The position numbers and the translations under genes were made by a program. From Mucilaginibacter phenanthrenivorans (GTDB lineage Bacteria > Bacteroidota > Bacteroidia > Sphingobacteriales > Sphingobacteriaceae), in assembly GCF_024721155.1 (NCBI RefSeq), contig NZ_JAHVAP010000001.1, positions 744,001 through 808,000 of the forward strand: DNA of 64,000 nt, written 5' to 3'. Numbering within the stretch: position 1 is the first letter of the stretch; the number at the start of each line of letters is the position of its first letter. Below the pieces are notes generated by a model, which was not told where the DNA came from, made no database searches, and saw nothing but the letters and a program-made list of their open reading frames with translations. Positions 9,478-17,370 of this stretch are shown here, piece after piece.

Positions 9478-9960
9478 ATGACGGATCTTAACGAATATGA
9501 GTGCGAGATGCTTGACCTGGTGCTGGAGGCTTTCGGCATCCCGGACAGCCTGACACGCCGACAGCTGCTGGAACTGTTTGACCAGGATGAAGCCGCCGCC
9601 TTTGCAATGGTGCAAGCGCTGACCAGGGAGGGCCTGATCGCTGAATCCGGGAAGCACGGCGATTATGAACTGCCCGAAAGGCTGATCCTAAAGCCCAAAG
9701 GGGAAAGGTTCCTCAAGGAGGGTGGCTTCACCCGCCGTTATCATTTGGAACAGCAAAAGCCGGTCGTTGTCGGCGGCACACTGGCCAAATTACAGCAGCA
9801 AAATATGCGGCTGCAAAATGAGAAGTTGGCAAATGAGTCGCGGATTGGTGAGCTCCAAAGAACGGTAAAGCGCCTGCAGGGCAGGCAATACCTCTGGTGG
9901 GCGCTGATGGCCCTGGTGCTCATTATCAGCTATTTCCTTGGGCGCTTTCATAAACATTAA
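9478..9960 (+). CDS. Unrecognised tail-anchored coiled-coil protein, G+C-rich
   Basis: I do not recognise this 160-residue protein. The first ~75 residues look like a small helical, winged-helix-like domain (L-T-R-R-Q-L-L-E-L-F, then A-L-T-R-E-G-L-I-A and a P-E-R-L-I-L wing-like strand). Residues ~100-130 form a probable coiled coil (L-Q-Q-Q-N-M-R-L-Q-N-E-K), and the C-terminus is one membrane segment (W-W-A-L-M-A-L-V-L-I-I) followed by a short basic tail, so it is likely anchored by its tail facing the cytosol. The G+C content is visibly higher than in neighbours (counted 31/60 in bases 9481-9540 and 39/60 in 9541-9600). ATG 9478 was preferred to GTG 9472. Neither has a clear ribosome-binding site. 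Confidence 0.65.
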   Translation: MTDLNEYECEMLDLVLEAFGIPDSLTRRQLLELFDQDEAAAFAMVQALTREGLIAESGKHGDYELPERLILKPKGERFLKEGGFTRRYHLEQQKPVVVGGTLAKLQQQNMRLQNEKLANESRIGELQRTVKRLQGRQYLWWALMALVLIISYFLGRFHKH

Positions 9961-10047
9961 AAAAGGCGAGGTATGACTGTCCATGACGGCCGCTCAAAAT
10001 TGCCTGAAAAAATAAATTTACGTGGTCTTTAAAACTCATGTGAACCC

Positions 10048-10440
10048 ATGAAAAAAGTGATGCCCTTCGACTTCCTGTTGGATTATCTACCGGCGACGGT
10101 AGTCATCAGGCCTGCTATCGGGATGTATTACATTTATTTTGAAGGCAAGATTGTACTGATCCTTCGAAAAGTCAGCAAAAACAGCAAACATAATGGCTTG
10201 TGGATCGCTACAAAGCAGGAGGATCACGCCGGCCTGAAGGCGGATATACCGGCAATTACCGATTTTGTGCTTGACGAAGGTGAAACATTTGAGTCCGCCT
10301 GGCTACAGCTTAGCGATACGCATGACGATTTCGAAGAGGCTGCGATCCGCATCTGCGAACTGGTTTCGCACAGGGACAAAAGGATCGGAAAGGCCACCCC
10401 AAAGGCTGTGCAGTTCACCAGCGGTTTAAACCATGAATAA
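10048..10440 (+). CDS. Hypothetical protein, 130 aa
   Basis: I do not recognise this protein. It is soluble, with an alternating beta pattern in the first half (T-V-V-I-R-P-A-I-G-M-Y-Y-I-Y-F and K-I-V-L-I-L-R) and an acidic helical second half (F-E-S-A-W-L-Q-L; F-E-E-A-A-I-R-I-C-E-L-V). The region around M-Y-Y-I-Y-F-E-G-K-I-V-L-I-L faintly recalls the TfoX N-terminal or YjbR-like fold, but the match is too weak to name. It follows the tail-anchored protein gene on the same strand after 87 bases and may share its transcript. The next gene is convergent. Confidence 0.6.
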   Translation: MKKVMPFDFLLDYLPATVVIRPAIGMYYIYFEGKIVLILRKVSKNSKHNGLWIATKQEDHAGLKADIPAITDFVLDEGETFESAWLQLSDTHDDFEEAAIRICELVSHRDKRIGKATPKAVQFTSGLNHE

Positions 10441-10488
10441 TCCAATCATCACCTAAAGCGATACCAGGTAAATCAAATTTAATATTTG

Positions 10489-11603
10489 TTATTGCGTAAC
10501 TTTCGCCGGCTGGTAACCTTTCCAAAGCCACTCCAGTGCTTCGGGGAGTGTTTGCTTTTTTACTTTATAATCAACGTGCCCGGCATTGCGGGCGAAAACA
10601 AACTGGTATTGATAACCTTTAGCAGCGAGCGCTTTTGCCATATTTTCATTTGCGAGTACCCAATCATGCATGCTATCGCGCATTACGTTTGGATTAAAAA
10701 GGTCCCGGTCGCCAACTTCCATCCAGATTCGCAATGGTTTCAGGCGGTTTTTCGGAATTATACTGTCGTGAAATCCCCAGGCTCCATGGGGTGTTTTCGG
10801 GTTATAAGGCCATTGCTGATTTATATAAGTACCGGAATAATTAAGCACGCGGTGATACAGTTCCGGGTGATACCACGCCATGATCAGCGCGCAAGATCCA
10901 CCCGAACTGCCACCCATTGTAGCGCGACCGGCGGGGTCTTTAGTTAGTTTTACCTGGCACTTGCCTTCCACCAGCGGCAGTATTTCATTTTCAACAAATT
11001 CTGCGTACACGCCGCTCATGGTATCATATTCCAGGCCCCGCTCGCTGCCCTGGGCATCGCCGCCGCCATTACCGATAGAGATGGCAACCATCGGCGGCAC
11101 TTTACCTTCGGCAATTAGGTTATCCAATACCGTGAAAAGTAAATTGTCTGGCCCATCAGCGCCAACTATAAATGGCGCTACCGTGCCCACAACGTATTGT
11201 TTTGGAACATACACCGCCACCTCACGAGTGTAAGGGACCGGATGGCTTGTAGTGACGATTAACTTAACAGGGTTTGCCGGGTCTGGCGTGCCAAATGTAT
11301 TTGCTTCCCGGGCAATGCCAGGATAAATCTTACTGTCCTTCGAATCAATGGTAAAGTGGTATATGGTACCCTGTGGTACATTAGTTTGTACCATCGATCC
11401 GGTGCAGGCTCATGTGTTGGACCGATAATAAAATTTCCATTCAAATTTGGTGACGGATTGGCGCCATCTGGTAATTCCGTAGCCGATACATAACCAGGTG
11501 TATGCCGATCGCGAATTGGTGGCTGGGCCATGACGCGGCAAGCGCTCATGAGGAACAGTATATCGAGCGCCAGGGTGCAAATAATTACCTTAGTTGGCTT
11601 CAT
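10489..11603 (-). pseudogene. Frameshifted secreted esterase (alpha/beta-hydrolase, PF00756-type)
   Basis: Two overlapping minus-strand frames together make one esterase. The upstream frame (from 11603) carries a signal peptide (A-L-D-I-L-F-L-M-S-A-C, then A-Q-P-P) and reads to about N-G-N-F-I-I-G-P-T-H-E-P-A-P. The downstream frame (from about 11394 to 10489) continues with N-V-P-Q-G-T-I-Y-H-F and carries the catalytic parts: the nucleophile elbow G-G-S-S-G-G, an acid in G-D-R-D-L-F, and H in A-G-H-V-D. The frames differ by one base, with the slip between about 11393 and 11402. Either the gene is broken, or the sequence has a single-base error. An ATG at 11394 could still make the catalytic part, but without a signal peptide. 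Confidence 0.8.
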
Positions 11604-11767
11604 TTTATTTAAATTTTAAGACGAGTGATTGTTATGCCTGCGTTTTTAAATTTAGCGTTTATAAACACATATAGCAAATTAGCCCGGGCGTAACAAAAAA
11701 TAGATCGGGTGTAGTTATTGAGGTTCATGAATAATTAAGTGTACCTTGTGGGCTTATCAAAACAATC

Positions 11768-11959
11768 ATGGCAACAGGAACAGTAAAATTTTTTAATGAA
11801 TCAAAGGGCTTCGGCTTTATTACGCCCAGTAATGGAGGCAAGGACTTATTTGTGCATGTTACCGGCCTAAGCGGCCAGGTCCGCGAAGGAGATGAGGTTA
11901 CTTTTGATGTGGAAGAGGGTAAAAAAGGGCCAGGTGCAATTAATGTTAAATTAGCTTAA
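11768..11959 (+). CDS. Cold-shock domain protein (CspA family)
   Basis: This 63-residue protein is a single cold-shock domain, a five-stranded barrel that binds single-stranded RNA and DNA. Both nucleic-acid-binding motifs are intact: RNP1 as K-G-F-G-F-I at residues 14-19 and RNP2 as L-F-V-H-V. It starts M-A-T-G-T-V-K-F-F-N and ends G-A-I-N-V-K-L-A, the normal family length. The 164 bases upstream may include a long 5' leader, as cold-shock mRNAs often have, but no clear structure could be read there. It probably acts as an RNA chaperone. Confidence 0.95.
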   Translation: MATGTVKFFNESKGFGFITPSNGGKDLFVHVTGLSGQVREGDEVTFDVEEGKKGPGAINVKLA

Positions 11960-11986
11960 ACGTAAGTTCACAGCTTTTATTTATCG

Positions 11987-12085
11987 TCATTCGTATACGG
12001 TGATTTTAGCGGTTACCGGCAACTGAAAAGTAAATAGCGATCCCTTTCTGGACTGACTTTTTACCCGGATGCTACCGCAGTTAGT
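11987..12085 (-). pseudogene. C-terminal remnant of a sensor histidine kinase
   Basis: Read on the minus strand, this short stretch ends in a stop at 11987-11989 and encodes G-S-I-R-V-K-S-Q-S-R-K-G-S followed by L-F-T-F-Q-L-P-V. This is the usual end of the HATPase_c domain of histidine kinases, where a G-S/T-x-F-x-F-x-L-P pattern closes the ATP-binding fold. The preceding G-L-G-L and N boxes are absent: upstream the frame runs into the methyltransferase gene. It is a leftover of a deleted kinase gene and shows that this spot has been rearranged. Confidence 0.65.
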
Positions 12086-12101
12086 CATTCCTGACGAATA
12101 A

Positions 12102-12707
12102 TTAATAACGATACATATAAATAGTAAAGTCATCTGGCTCATAGTCACTAATCAATGTTGCCCTCGGGCAAACAGATTGACAATAACGGATGATTTGTTC
12201 GGGATCGTAGGCAACAATCAACCCGTTTGGTATAATTTCGCTCAACAGGTTGAATGCGAGTCCACGATGGCAAGCCGCATACAATTTCGCGATAATCTTA
12301 AAAATAAAATCCGGATCGATGCTGTAGTAGTTCAATGAACCACTTGCAAACACATAATCGGCAGAAGGTAGCGGCATTGCCGTGAAATTACCGGCAAGAA
12401 AATTGGCATTCTGAAATTTACCATACCGGCAGGTCGCTTCATCCAAAAGGTCCGGGATTTGTTCTATGCCGGTGTAAGTGATAGGGTGATACAATTCCAA
12501 AAGATAGGGCAGAAGATCACCATAACCACAACCAGCATCAAGTATGGAACAGTTATTCAAGTCCCCGATACCGGCAAGGGCTTTGAAGCGAACCTGCTGG
12601 CTATTTGTATCTTTCCAGCCCAGGGCATGACTGCTGTTGCGACCATAGATCCCGATCATGGCCTGGTGATATCTAAAAATAGCTGCAGAATCGTTTAATG
12701 AACTCAT
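12102..12707 (-). CDS. Class I SAM-dependent methyltransferase
   Basis: A 201-residue protein with the S-adenosylmethionine-binding motif I, I-L-D-A-G-C-G-Y-G-D-L-L, near residue 55, an acidic loop (Y-T-G-I-E-Q) after the second strand, and A-D-Y-V-F-A-S-G-S-L-N-Y at the motif IV position. The acceptor substrate is unknown. The start codon overlaps the stop of the upstream zinc-finger gene by four bases (ATGA at 12704-12707 read on the minus strand), so the two are translationally coupled. Directly beyond its stop lies the histidine-kinase scrap, so the 3' end of the gene sits next to a rearrangement point. Confidence 0.85.
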   Translation of the reverse strand: MSSLNDSAAIFRYHQAMIGIYGRNSSHALGWKDTNSQQVRFKALAGIGDLNNCSILDAGCGYGDLLPYLLELYHPITYTGIEQIPDLLDEATCRYGKFQNANFLAGNFTAMPLPSADYVFASGSLNYYSIDPDFIFKIIAKLYAACHRGLAFNLLSEIIPNGLIVAYDPEQIIRYCQSVCPRATLISDYEPDDFTIYMYRY

Positions 12708-12928
12708 TCTCTTTTTGGGGCGTTCCCGAAGTTCGTGTTTTCAATCCACATGACAAATTCAACGGGGCCGCCTTCCTTTCCACAACCAAAGCACTTAAAC
12801 AGGTTCTTCTCCGGCGAAACCATGAATGAATCGGACTGATCCGGGTGAAATGGACAATTGCCTTTTAAGGTTTTTCTTCCCTCGCGGAGGGTGATGTGTT
12901 TGGAAACGATTTTAACAAGGTCTGACAT
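12704..12928 (-). CDS. Orphan CHC2-type (DnaG primase) zinc-finger protein
   Basis: This 74-residue protein is almost entirely a CHC2 zinc-binding domain, the N-terminal module by which bacterial DNA primase recognises single-stranded template. The ligands C25, H28, C46 and C49 are all present (C-P-F-H ... C-F-G-C), as are the neighbouring S-F and G-G-x-V-x-F-V-M signatures. There is no TOPRIM catalytic core or helicase-binding domain, against some 600 residues or more for a full DnaG. It cannot prime DNA alone. It may be a free-standing DNA-binding adapter or the remnant of a mobile-element primase. It is coupled by a 4-base overlap to the methyltransferase. Confidence 0.85.
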   Translation of the reverse strand: MSDLVKIVSKHITLREGRKTLKGNCPFHPDQSDSFMVSPEKNLFKCFGCGKEGGPVEFVMWIENTNFGNAPKRE

Positions 12929-13030
12929 ATGGCGGCAAACATAGCCATCAGGTAAGTGTCGGCAAAGGCCTTTGTAATATTGTTGAAAATTATCTTTTTG
13001 TTGGCAATTCTGTAAGGCTTTATTGCCTTT

Positions 13031-13393
13031 TTAAAATTCATCGGCAGTGCTGCGGCTATCGATATACGGAGAACTGTAAAAGCTTATGAGATCACCGTTA
13101 ACCGTGAATGTCCATTCGGAAGCCTCATTGTTTTTTTGCACCAACAAATCTTCGCAACCAAATGTGTAGTCAATATTAAGCACAACACGGAAACTCCCTA
13201 TACTGGTGGCTGCGCCATATTTCACTCGGTCGATGTTCATTTGCTTAACTTCCGGCGCACCGTTAGGCCGGAACTCCCGCTCCAGGGCATTTTTTAAAAG
13301 TTCATGGGGTTTGGTTCCCGGGCGAAACAGATCCTCCAAAAGAGTTTCGGCATCATCAAAATGGCCTGTTATTTTTACGTCGAAACTATCCAT
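13031..13393 (-). CDS. Hypothetical protein, 120 aa
   Basis: I do not recognise this small soluble protein. It starts M-D-S-F-D-V-K-I-T-G-H-F, contains a helical stretch (A-E-T-L-L-E-D-L-F; H-E-L-L-K-N-A-L-E-R-E-F), then alternating strands (F-R-V-V-L-N-I-D-Y-T-F; W-T-F-T-V-N-G-D-L-I-S-F-Y). It begins only six bases after the flavin monooxygenase stop, so both are probably on one transcript. No signal peptide or membrane span is seen. Confidence 0.65.
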   Translation of the reverse strand: MDSFDVKITGHFDDAETLLEDLFRPGTKPHELLKNALEREFRPNGAPEVKQMNIDRVKYGAATSIGSFRVVLNIDYTFGCEDLLVQKNNEASEWTFTVNGDLISFYSSPYIDSRSTADEF

Positions 13394-13399
13394 TAGGCG

Positions 13400-14434
13400 T
13401 TAAATGGCATTTTTAATTAAGGGGATCACTTTTGCACCAATGAGCTCAATGGATTTCATCAACTGCGCATGGGTCAGGCCTGCGTTGTCCATCTGGAACG
13501 TGAACCTGCTTATTCCACCTAATGCTTCGCTGTGTCGTAACAGCTTTTCAGCAACCTGTTCCGGTCCGCCGACTACAAGTACTCCGCGTGGAGCAACAAG
13601 GCTGTCAAATTGTGGCCTCGTTACAGGCGGCCAGCCACGCTCTCTGCCCAGCTTTGTCCAGAGTTCAGCATAGCCGGGATAGTAATCGGCTATGGCTTGT
13701 TCATTCGTATTGCCAACATAACCCGGTGAGTGCAAACCAACCTTTAATTGTTCCGGCTGAAATCCGGCGCGCTGCCCGGCCTCCCGGTAAAGGTCGATAA
13801 GTGGCCTGAAACGATGTGTCTCCCCGCCGATCACGGCAACCATTAAAGGCAGGCCTAATGTCCCGGCCCGAACGAAAGACTCCGGCGTACCACCAACACC
13901 CAACCAAACAGGCAGTTTTTCCTGCAACGACCGGGGATAAACCGGCAGATTTTCCAACGCAGGCCGGAATCTGCCCGCCCAGGTAATAAACTCATTGTCA
14001 CGGATCTTTAGCAGTAGGTCTAGCTTCTCTTTAAAAAGCTTGTCGTAATCATTCAGGTCGAACCCAAACAGGGGATAGGCTTCGATGGAAGAACCTCTTC
14101 CAACCACAAGTTCGGCTCGTCCTTTTGAGACCAGATCCAGTGTGGCAAAGCTTTGATATACCCGTACAGGGTCTGCAGCACTTAGTACTGTTACCGCGCT
14201 GGTTAAGCGAATATGTTTGGTTCGTGCTGCCGCTGCAGCCAGGATCACCACGGTGGCCGAATCTAAAAACTCTTTTTTATGGTGTTCACCAATCCCAAAA
14301 ACGTCAAGCCCGACCTCGTCGGCCATGGTAATCCTTTCAAGCAATTGCTGCATCGCATCTACGCTGCTAAGAGTATTATTGGTACCATACATTGCCGAGG
14401 CAAAGCTGTCTATTCCTATTTCCATTACCTGCAA
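13400..14434 (-). CDS. LLM-class flavin-dependent oxidoreductase (luciferase-like)
   Basis: A 344-residue single-domain TIM-barrel protein of the bacterial luciferase-like monooxygenase family. Features seen are the start M-E-I-G-I-D-S-F, the string D-V-F-G-I-G-E-H-H near residue 45, L-T-S-A-V-T-V-L-S near 77, and A-E-L-V-V-G-R-G-S near 107. Members use reduced flavin (FMN or F420) to oxidise small organic compounds; the substrate here is unknown. The start may be either methionine 1 or methionine 4 (14425). The next gene downstream follows after only six bases. Confidence 0.88.
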   Translation of the reverse strand: MQVMEIGIDSFASAMYGTNNTLSSVDAMQQLLERITMADEVGLDVFGIGEHHKKEFLDSATVVILAAAAARTKHIRLTSAVTVLSAADPVRVYQSFATLDLVSKGRAELVVGRGSSIEAYPLFGFDLNDYDKLFKEKLDLLLKIRDNEFITWAGRFRPALENLPVYPRSLQEKLPVWLGVGGTPESFVRAGTLGLPLMVAVIGGETHRFRPLIDLYREAGQRAGFQPEQLKVGLHSPGYVGNTNEQAIADYYPGYAELWTKLGRERGWPPVTRPQFDSLVAPRGVLVVGGPEQVAEKLLRHSEALGGISRFTFQMDNAGLTHAQLMKSIELIGAKVIPLIKNAI

Positions 14435-14648
14435 AGTTCGGCTTTTTGAGCGGTTTCATTTGTATTCTTAAGGTAATAAGGTTCTTCGGTTCAATTTTTT
14501 TTGCGGATAACCTGGTACGTGTTTTCTTATGACTATGAAATAACGCCTGCTTAACATTACAACAACATGTAACTATTCAATTTGTAGCCGGAATTCTTTA
14601 AAATTCTTGCTAACAGGTTATTTAGGGGTTATCGGAAAATTTATTAAA

Positions 14649-15518
14649 ATGAAGATTACTGTTATTTTATTAGTTACCGGGGTAATATCCGTCTTTTTTA
14701 AATCGGATATTCAGATGGATATTGTAAAAGAATCAACTATTGATTCATTAGGAGCCTGCCAGGGTGTATCCATTCAGCATGGAAAAGCGCTGCTATATGG
14801 TGACCGCGAAGTTGGTATGATCAGGCAATTTTCTTTTGATAAAGATACCCTTGTATATGACCATAAGGAATGTAAACTAACCATCGATGGTAAGAACATA
14901 ATTAACCATCCTACCGGGATAGCATATCATGGTGATATGCCAGTATTTATGGGAAATTCTGTTAAACCACCTAAGGGAGAGACTGCATGGAAGGCTTTTA
15001 TCTACTATATTAACTGGAATGGTTTGTGGAAGACAGGAACATTAGACGGCAACCTGCTCAAAACGATTGAAGATGACGCCTGCATCCAGGGTACGCGGCC
15101 CGAATATGTTAAATACCATAATAAATGGTATGTAGCAACAGCCGATTATGGTAATCACGGGAATGAGGTGAGGTTATATGATCCGGAGCGATTAAGCCAC
15201 TGTTCAAAAACCAGTGAACCCGGTGTGTTATATAAGAAATTTACTTGTACGCCATGGGTACAAAACCTGTATTGGTTGGATGATAAGGGTATTATCGTAC
15301 TAATACAAAATCAAATAGAGGGCCGTAAGTGGCGTTTTACCTATGTCGATCTTGAAAAATCTATTCAAACGGGGCAGCAGGAAGTTATAAAGGAAGTCAA
15401 TGTTGATGCCAGGGGAGATGAACTGGAAGGTTTTGCATTCACTGGTCAGGCTGATAAAGGAATTGCTGTTACCTCATCCCGCAAAAACAATGTTAACTAC
15501 ATGCATATCGGCTGGTAA
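14649..15518 (+). CDS. Secreted protein of unknown function, possibly beta-propeller-like
   Basis: About 289 residues from the ATG at 14649, which is preferred because it begins directly with a signal sequence (M-K-I-T-V-I-L-L-V-T-G-V); an ATG at 14607 would add 14 residues. The body is rich in short beta strands with repeated aromatic and glycine turns (I-A-Y-H-G-D-M-P-V-F; W-Y-V-A-T-A-D-Y-G; L-Y-W-L-D-D-K-G-I-I-V), suggesting a propeller-type fold, but no catalytic signature is seen and I do not recognise the family. It stands alone between the divergent monooxygenase gene and the second sigma factor. Confidence 0.7.
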   Translation: MKITVILLVTGVISVFFKSDIQMDIVKESTIDSLGACQGVSIQHGKALLYGDREVGMIRQFSFDKDTLVYDHKECKLTIDGKNIINHPTGIAYHGDMPVFMGNSVKPPKGETAWKAFIYYINWNGLWKTGTLDGNLLKTIEDDACIQGTRPEYVKYHNKWYVATADYGNHGNEVRLYDPERLSHCSKTSEPGVLYKKFTCTPWVQNLYWLDDKGIIVLIQNQIEGRKWRFTYVDLEKSIQTGQQEVIKEVNVDARGDELEGFAFTGQADKGIAVTSSRKNNVNYMHIGW

Positions 15519-15582
15519 ATTTTTAGCGGCAAAAGTATTCGTTTGTTAACATTGGCTTAATCAGCCTTAATCATTTGCCGGA

Positions 15583-15590
15583 TAGATTTG
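15583..15590 (+). promoter_or_regulatory. Bacteroidetes-type -7 element (TAGATTTG) before sigma cassette 2
   Basis: The eight bases match the Bacteroidetes -7 consensus TAnnTTTG exactly and lie 22 bases before the sigma factor start codon. No good -33 TTG at the normal spacing was seen, so this is a candidate only. Confidence 0.45.
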
Positions 15591-15612
15591 CAGTATTAAT
15601 CATCGGGGCAAT

Positions 15613-16212
15613 ATGGTATATCAAAATTTATCAGAACAATTGCTATTGAGAAAATGCAGCGAAGGCGATCCGGCTGCTTTTCATGAAATTTACGAACAGT
15701 ACAAGGCATTCGTTTTTGCCGTAGTTGCAGCAAGGCTCGAAGATCAGGATGATGCAAAAGACATCACCCAGGACATCTTCATAAATCTTTGGGACGCAAG
15801 GGCACGCCTGGCCAATGTACGGGACTTTAAAACCTACCTATATGTTTTAAGCCGTAACAAAGTGATCTCTGCATACAGGAAACAAAATATTCGCATTAAA
15901 GGTGAGGGATACCTACTTCAGCAACTTTCGGAACTGGAACACTCAGCCGAAGATCATCGACTGGCATATGAACTAAATAGTACAATCGTGAATGTTGTTG
16001 ATCAGTTGCCTGAAACCATGCGTAATTGCTACAACCTCAGCAAAAATGAGGGAAAGCGAAACGCAGAAATTGCAGGGATCCTGAATGTTTCTGAAAAAAC
16101 CGTCCGCAACAATGTATCAGAGGCGCTGAAGCGTTTAAAATTGACGCTGCAGGATAGCCATCCTGAACTGATGATATGGGCATTGCTTTGCCTTTCATAT
16201 TTACGCCTGTAA
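15613..16212 (+). CDS. ECF RNA polymerase sigma factor, cassette 2
   Basis: A 199-residue ECF sigma factor. Region 2 spans about 24-90, with D-D-A-K-D-I-T-Q-D-I-F-I-N-L-W as the core-binding helix and F-K-T-Y-L-Y-V-L-S-R-N after it. Region 4 spans about 130-180, with L-P-E-T-M-R-N-C-Y-N-L-S and the helix-turn-helix R-N-A-E-I-A-G-I-L-N-V-S-E-K-T-V. Like the sigma factor at 2570 it ends in a hydrophobic tail (L-M-I-W-A-L-L-C-L). It heads a second FecR, SusC and SusD set in the same order, so it most likely controls that set in response to the receptor. Confidence 0.92.
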   Translation: MVYQNLSEQLLLRKCSEGDPAAFHEIYEQYKAFVFAVVAARLEDQDDAKDITQDIFINLWDARARLANVRDFKTYLYVLSRNKVISAYRKQNIRIKGEGYLLQQLSELEHSAEDHRLAYELNSTIVNVVDQLPETMRNCYNLSKNEGKRNAEIAGILNVSEKTVRNNVSEALKRLKLTLQDSHPELMIWALLCLSYLRL

Positions 16213-16288
16213 TTAAAGGTAATCTATTGTTAACATTCTCTTAAAGGACATTCCGTCCGGCCACGCGAGCTATAATAAAGTAGCACTA

Positions 16289-17257
16289 GTGGATAACAGG
16301 ACTAAAAAATTATTTGAACGGTATCAATCAGGCAAAGCCAGCAATGAAGAACAGCGGTTGGTAGAGGATTGGTTTGCCACCTTCGACAATCAGCAGGAAA
16401 ATAAACTTAGCGAAGAACAACATGCGCAAATATTCACCGGCATGGACCGGGAGATGGATCGCTTGTTGAAAAATCGCCCGGTAAAAAGAATTTTACCTGT
16501 CCGCTGGCTACAAATGGCAGCTGTATTGCTTGTAGGGGTGGGCATCGTGTGGCTTGGCAAATCCCGCCAGGTACCTGCAAAACCCGTATCGTACACACTT
16601 ATCTCGGTACCAAAAGGGATCAAAAAACAACTTTCGTTGCCTGATGGTACTAATGTCTTTCTTAATTCAGGTTCGTCACTGCGTATTTCGTCGGCATTTG
16701 GGGTAACTAACAGGATAGTATCATTAACAGGTGAAGGTTTTTTTGTGGTAAAACATAATCAAATGCATCCTTTCACTATTCAATCGGGGGGGCTTACCAT
16801 AACAGATATTGGTACCGCATTTAACGTTAAGGCTTACGCAGGTGAGAACCAAATCAGGGTAGCCGTAGAAAGCGGGGAGGTGAATGTAAAGGAAAATAAT
16901 TCTGCTGTAGCCCAATGGCCTGCATCAATAACTCATAACCAACAACTTATCTATAGTAAGGATAGCCGGAAAGCCATTTTAAGTCATGCACAAACAGACG
17001 AAATTTCTGCATGGAGAACAAACAAGCTTCGCTTTGACAATGCTTCGTTCAATGAAATTGCCGCCACACTTGAAAGGTGGTATGGTGTACCCGTCAGGTT
17101 AAATGGCTACGCGAAAGGCAATCGTCGGTATACTGTGAGCTTCAATAATGAATCCCTTACAAACGTGTTACAAGTGCTTGAAAAACTATCGGGCATGAGT
17201 TACCAGGTCAACAATAAATCAATACAAATTAATTTAAAACCAAGCAAAAGAATATGA
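16289..17257 (+). CDS. FecR-family anti-sigma factor, cassette 2
   Basis: A 322-residue protein starting at GTG 16289. A cytosolic sigma-binding helix region comes first, with the family-typical W-F-A-T-F, followed by a membrane segment at about 72-90 (V-R-W-L-Q-M-A-A-V-L-L-V-G-V-G). The periplasmic FecR domain has S-L-P-D-G-T-N-V-F-L-N-S-G-S and L-T-G-E-G-F-F-V-V, and the C-terminal DUF4974-like domain starts near L-R-F-D-N-A-S-F-N-E-I. It should tether or activate the preceding sigma factor and sense the STN domain of the receptor encoded next. Confidence 0.92.
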   Translation: MDNRTKKLFERYQSGKASNEEQRLVEDWFATFDNQQENKLSEEQHAQIFTGMDREMDRLLKNRPVKRILPVRWLQMAAVLLVGVGIVWLGKSRQVPAKPVSYTLISVPKGIKKQLSLPDGTNVFLNSGSSLRISSAFGVTNRIVSLTGEGFFVVKHNQMHPFTIQSGGLTITDIGTAFNVKAYAGENQIRVAVESGEVNVKENNSAVAQWPASITHNQQLIYSKDSRKAILSHAQTDEISAWRTNKLRFDNASFNEIAATLERWYGVPVRLNGYAKGNRRYTVSFNNESLTNVLQVLEKLSGMSYQVNNKSIQINLKPSKRI

Positions 17258-17370
17258 AGTAACATGAATCACCCAAGGCAGGGAATGTTTCAGCATCCCC
17301 TGCATGGCAGCGCAAAAGTTAAGCGCCATCAATTTAAACGATCAAGCAATCATTAAAATTAAAATCAAAA

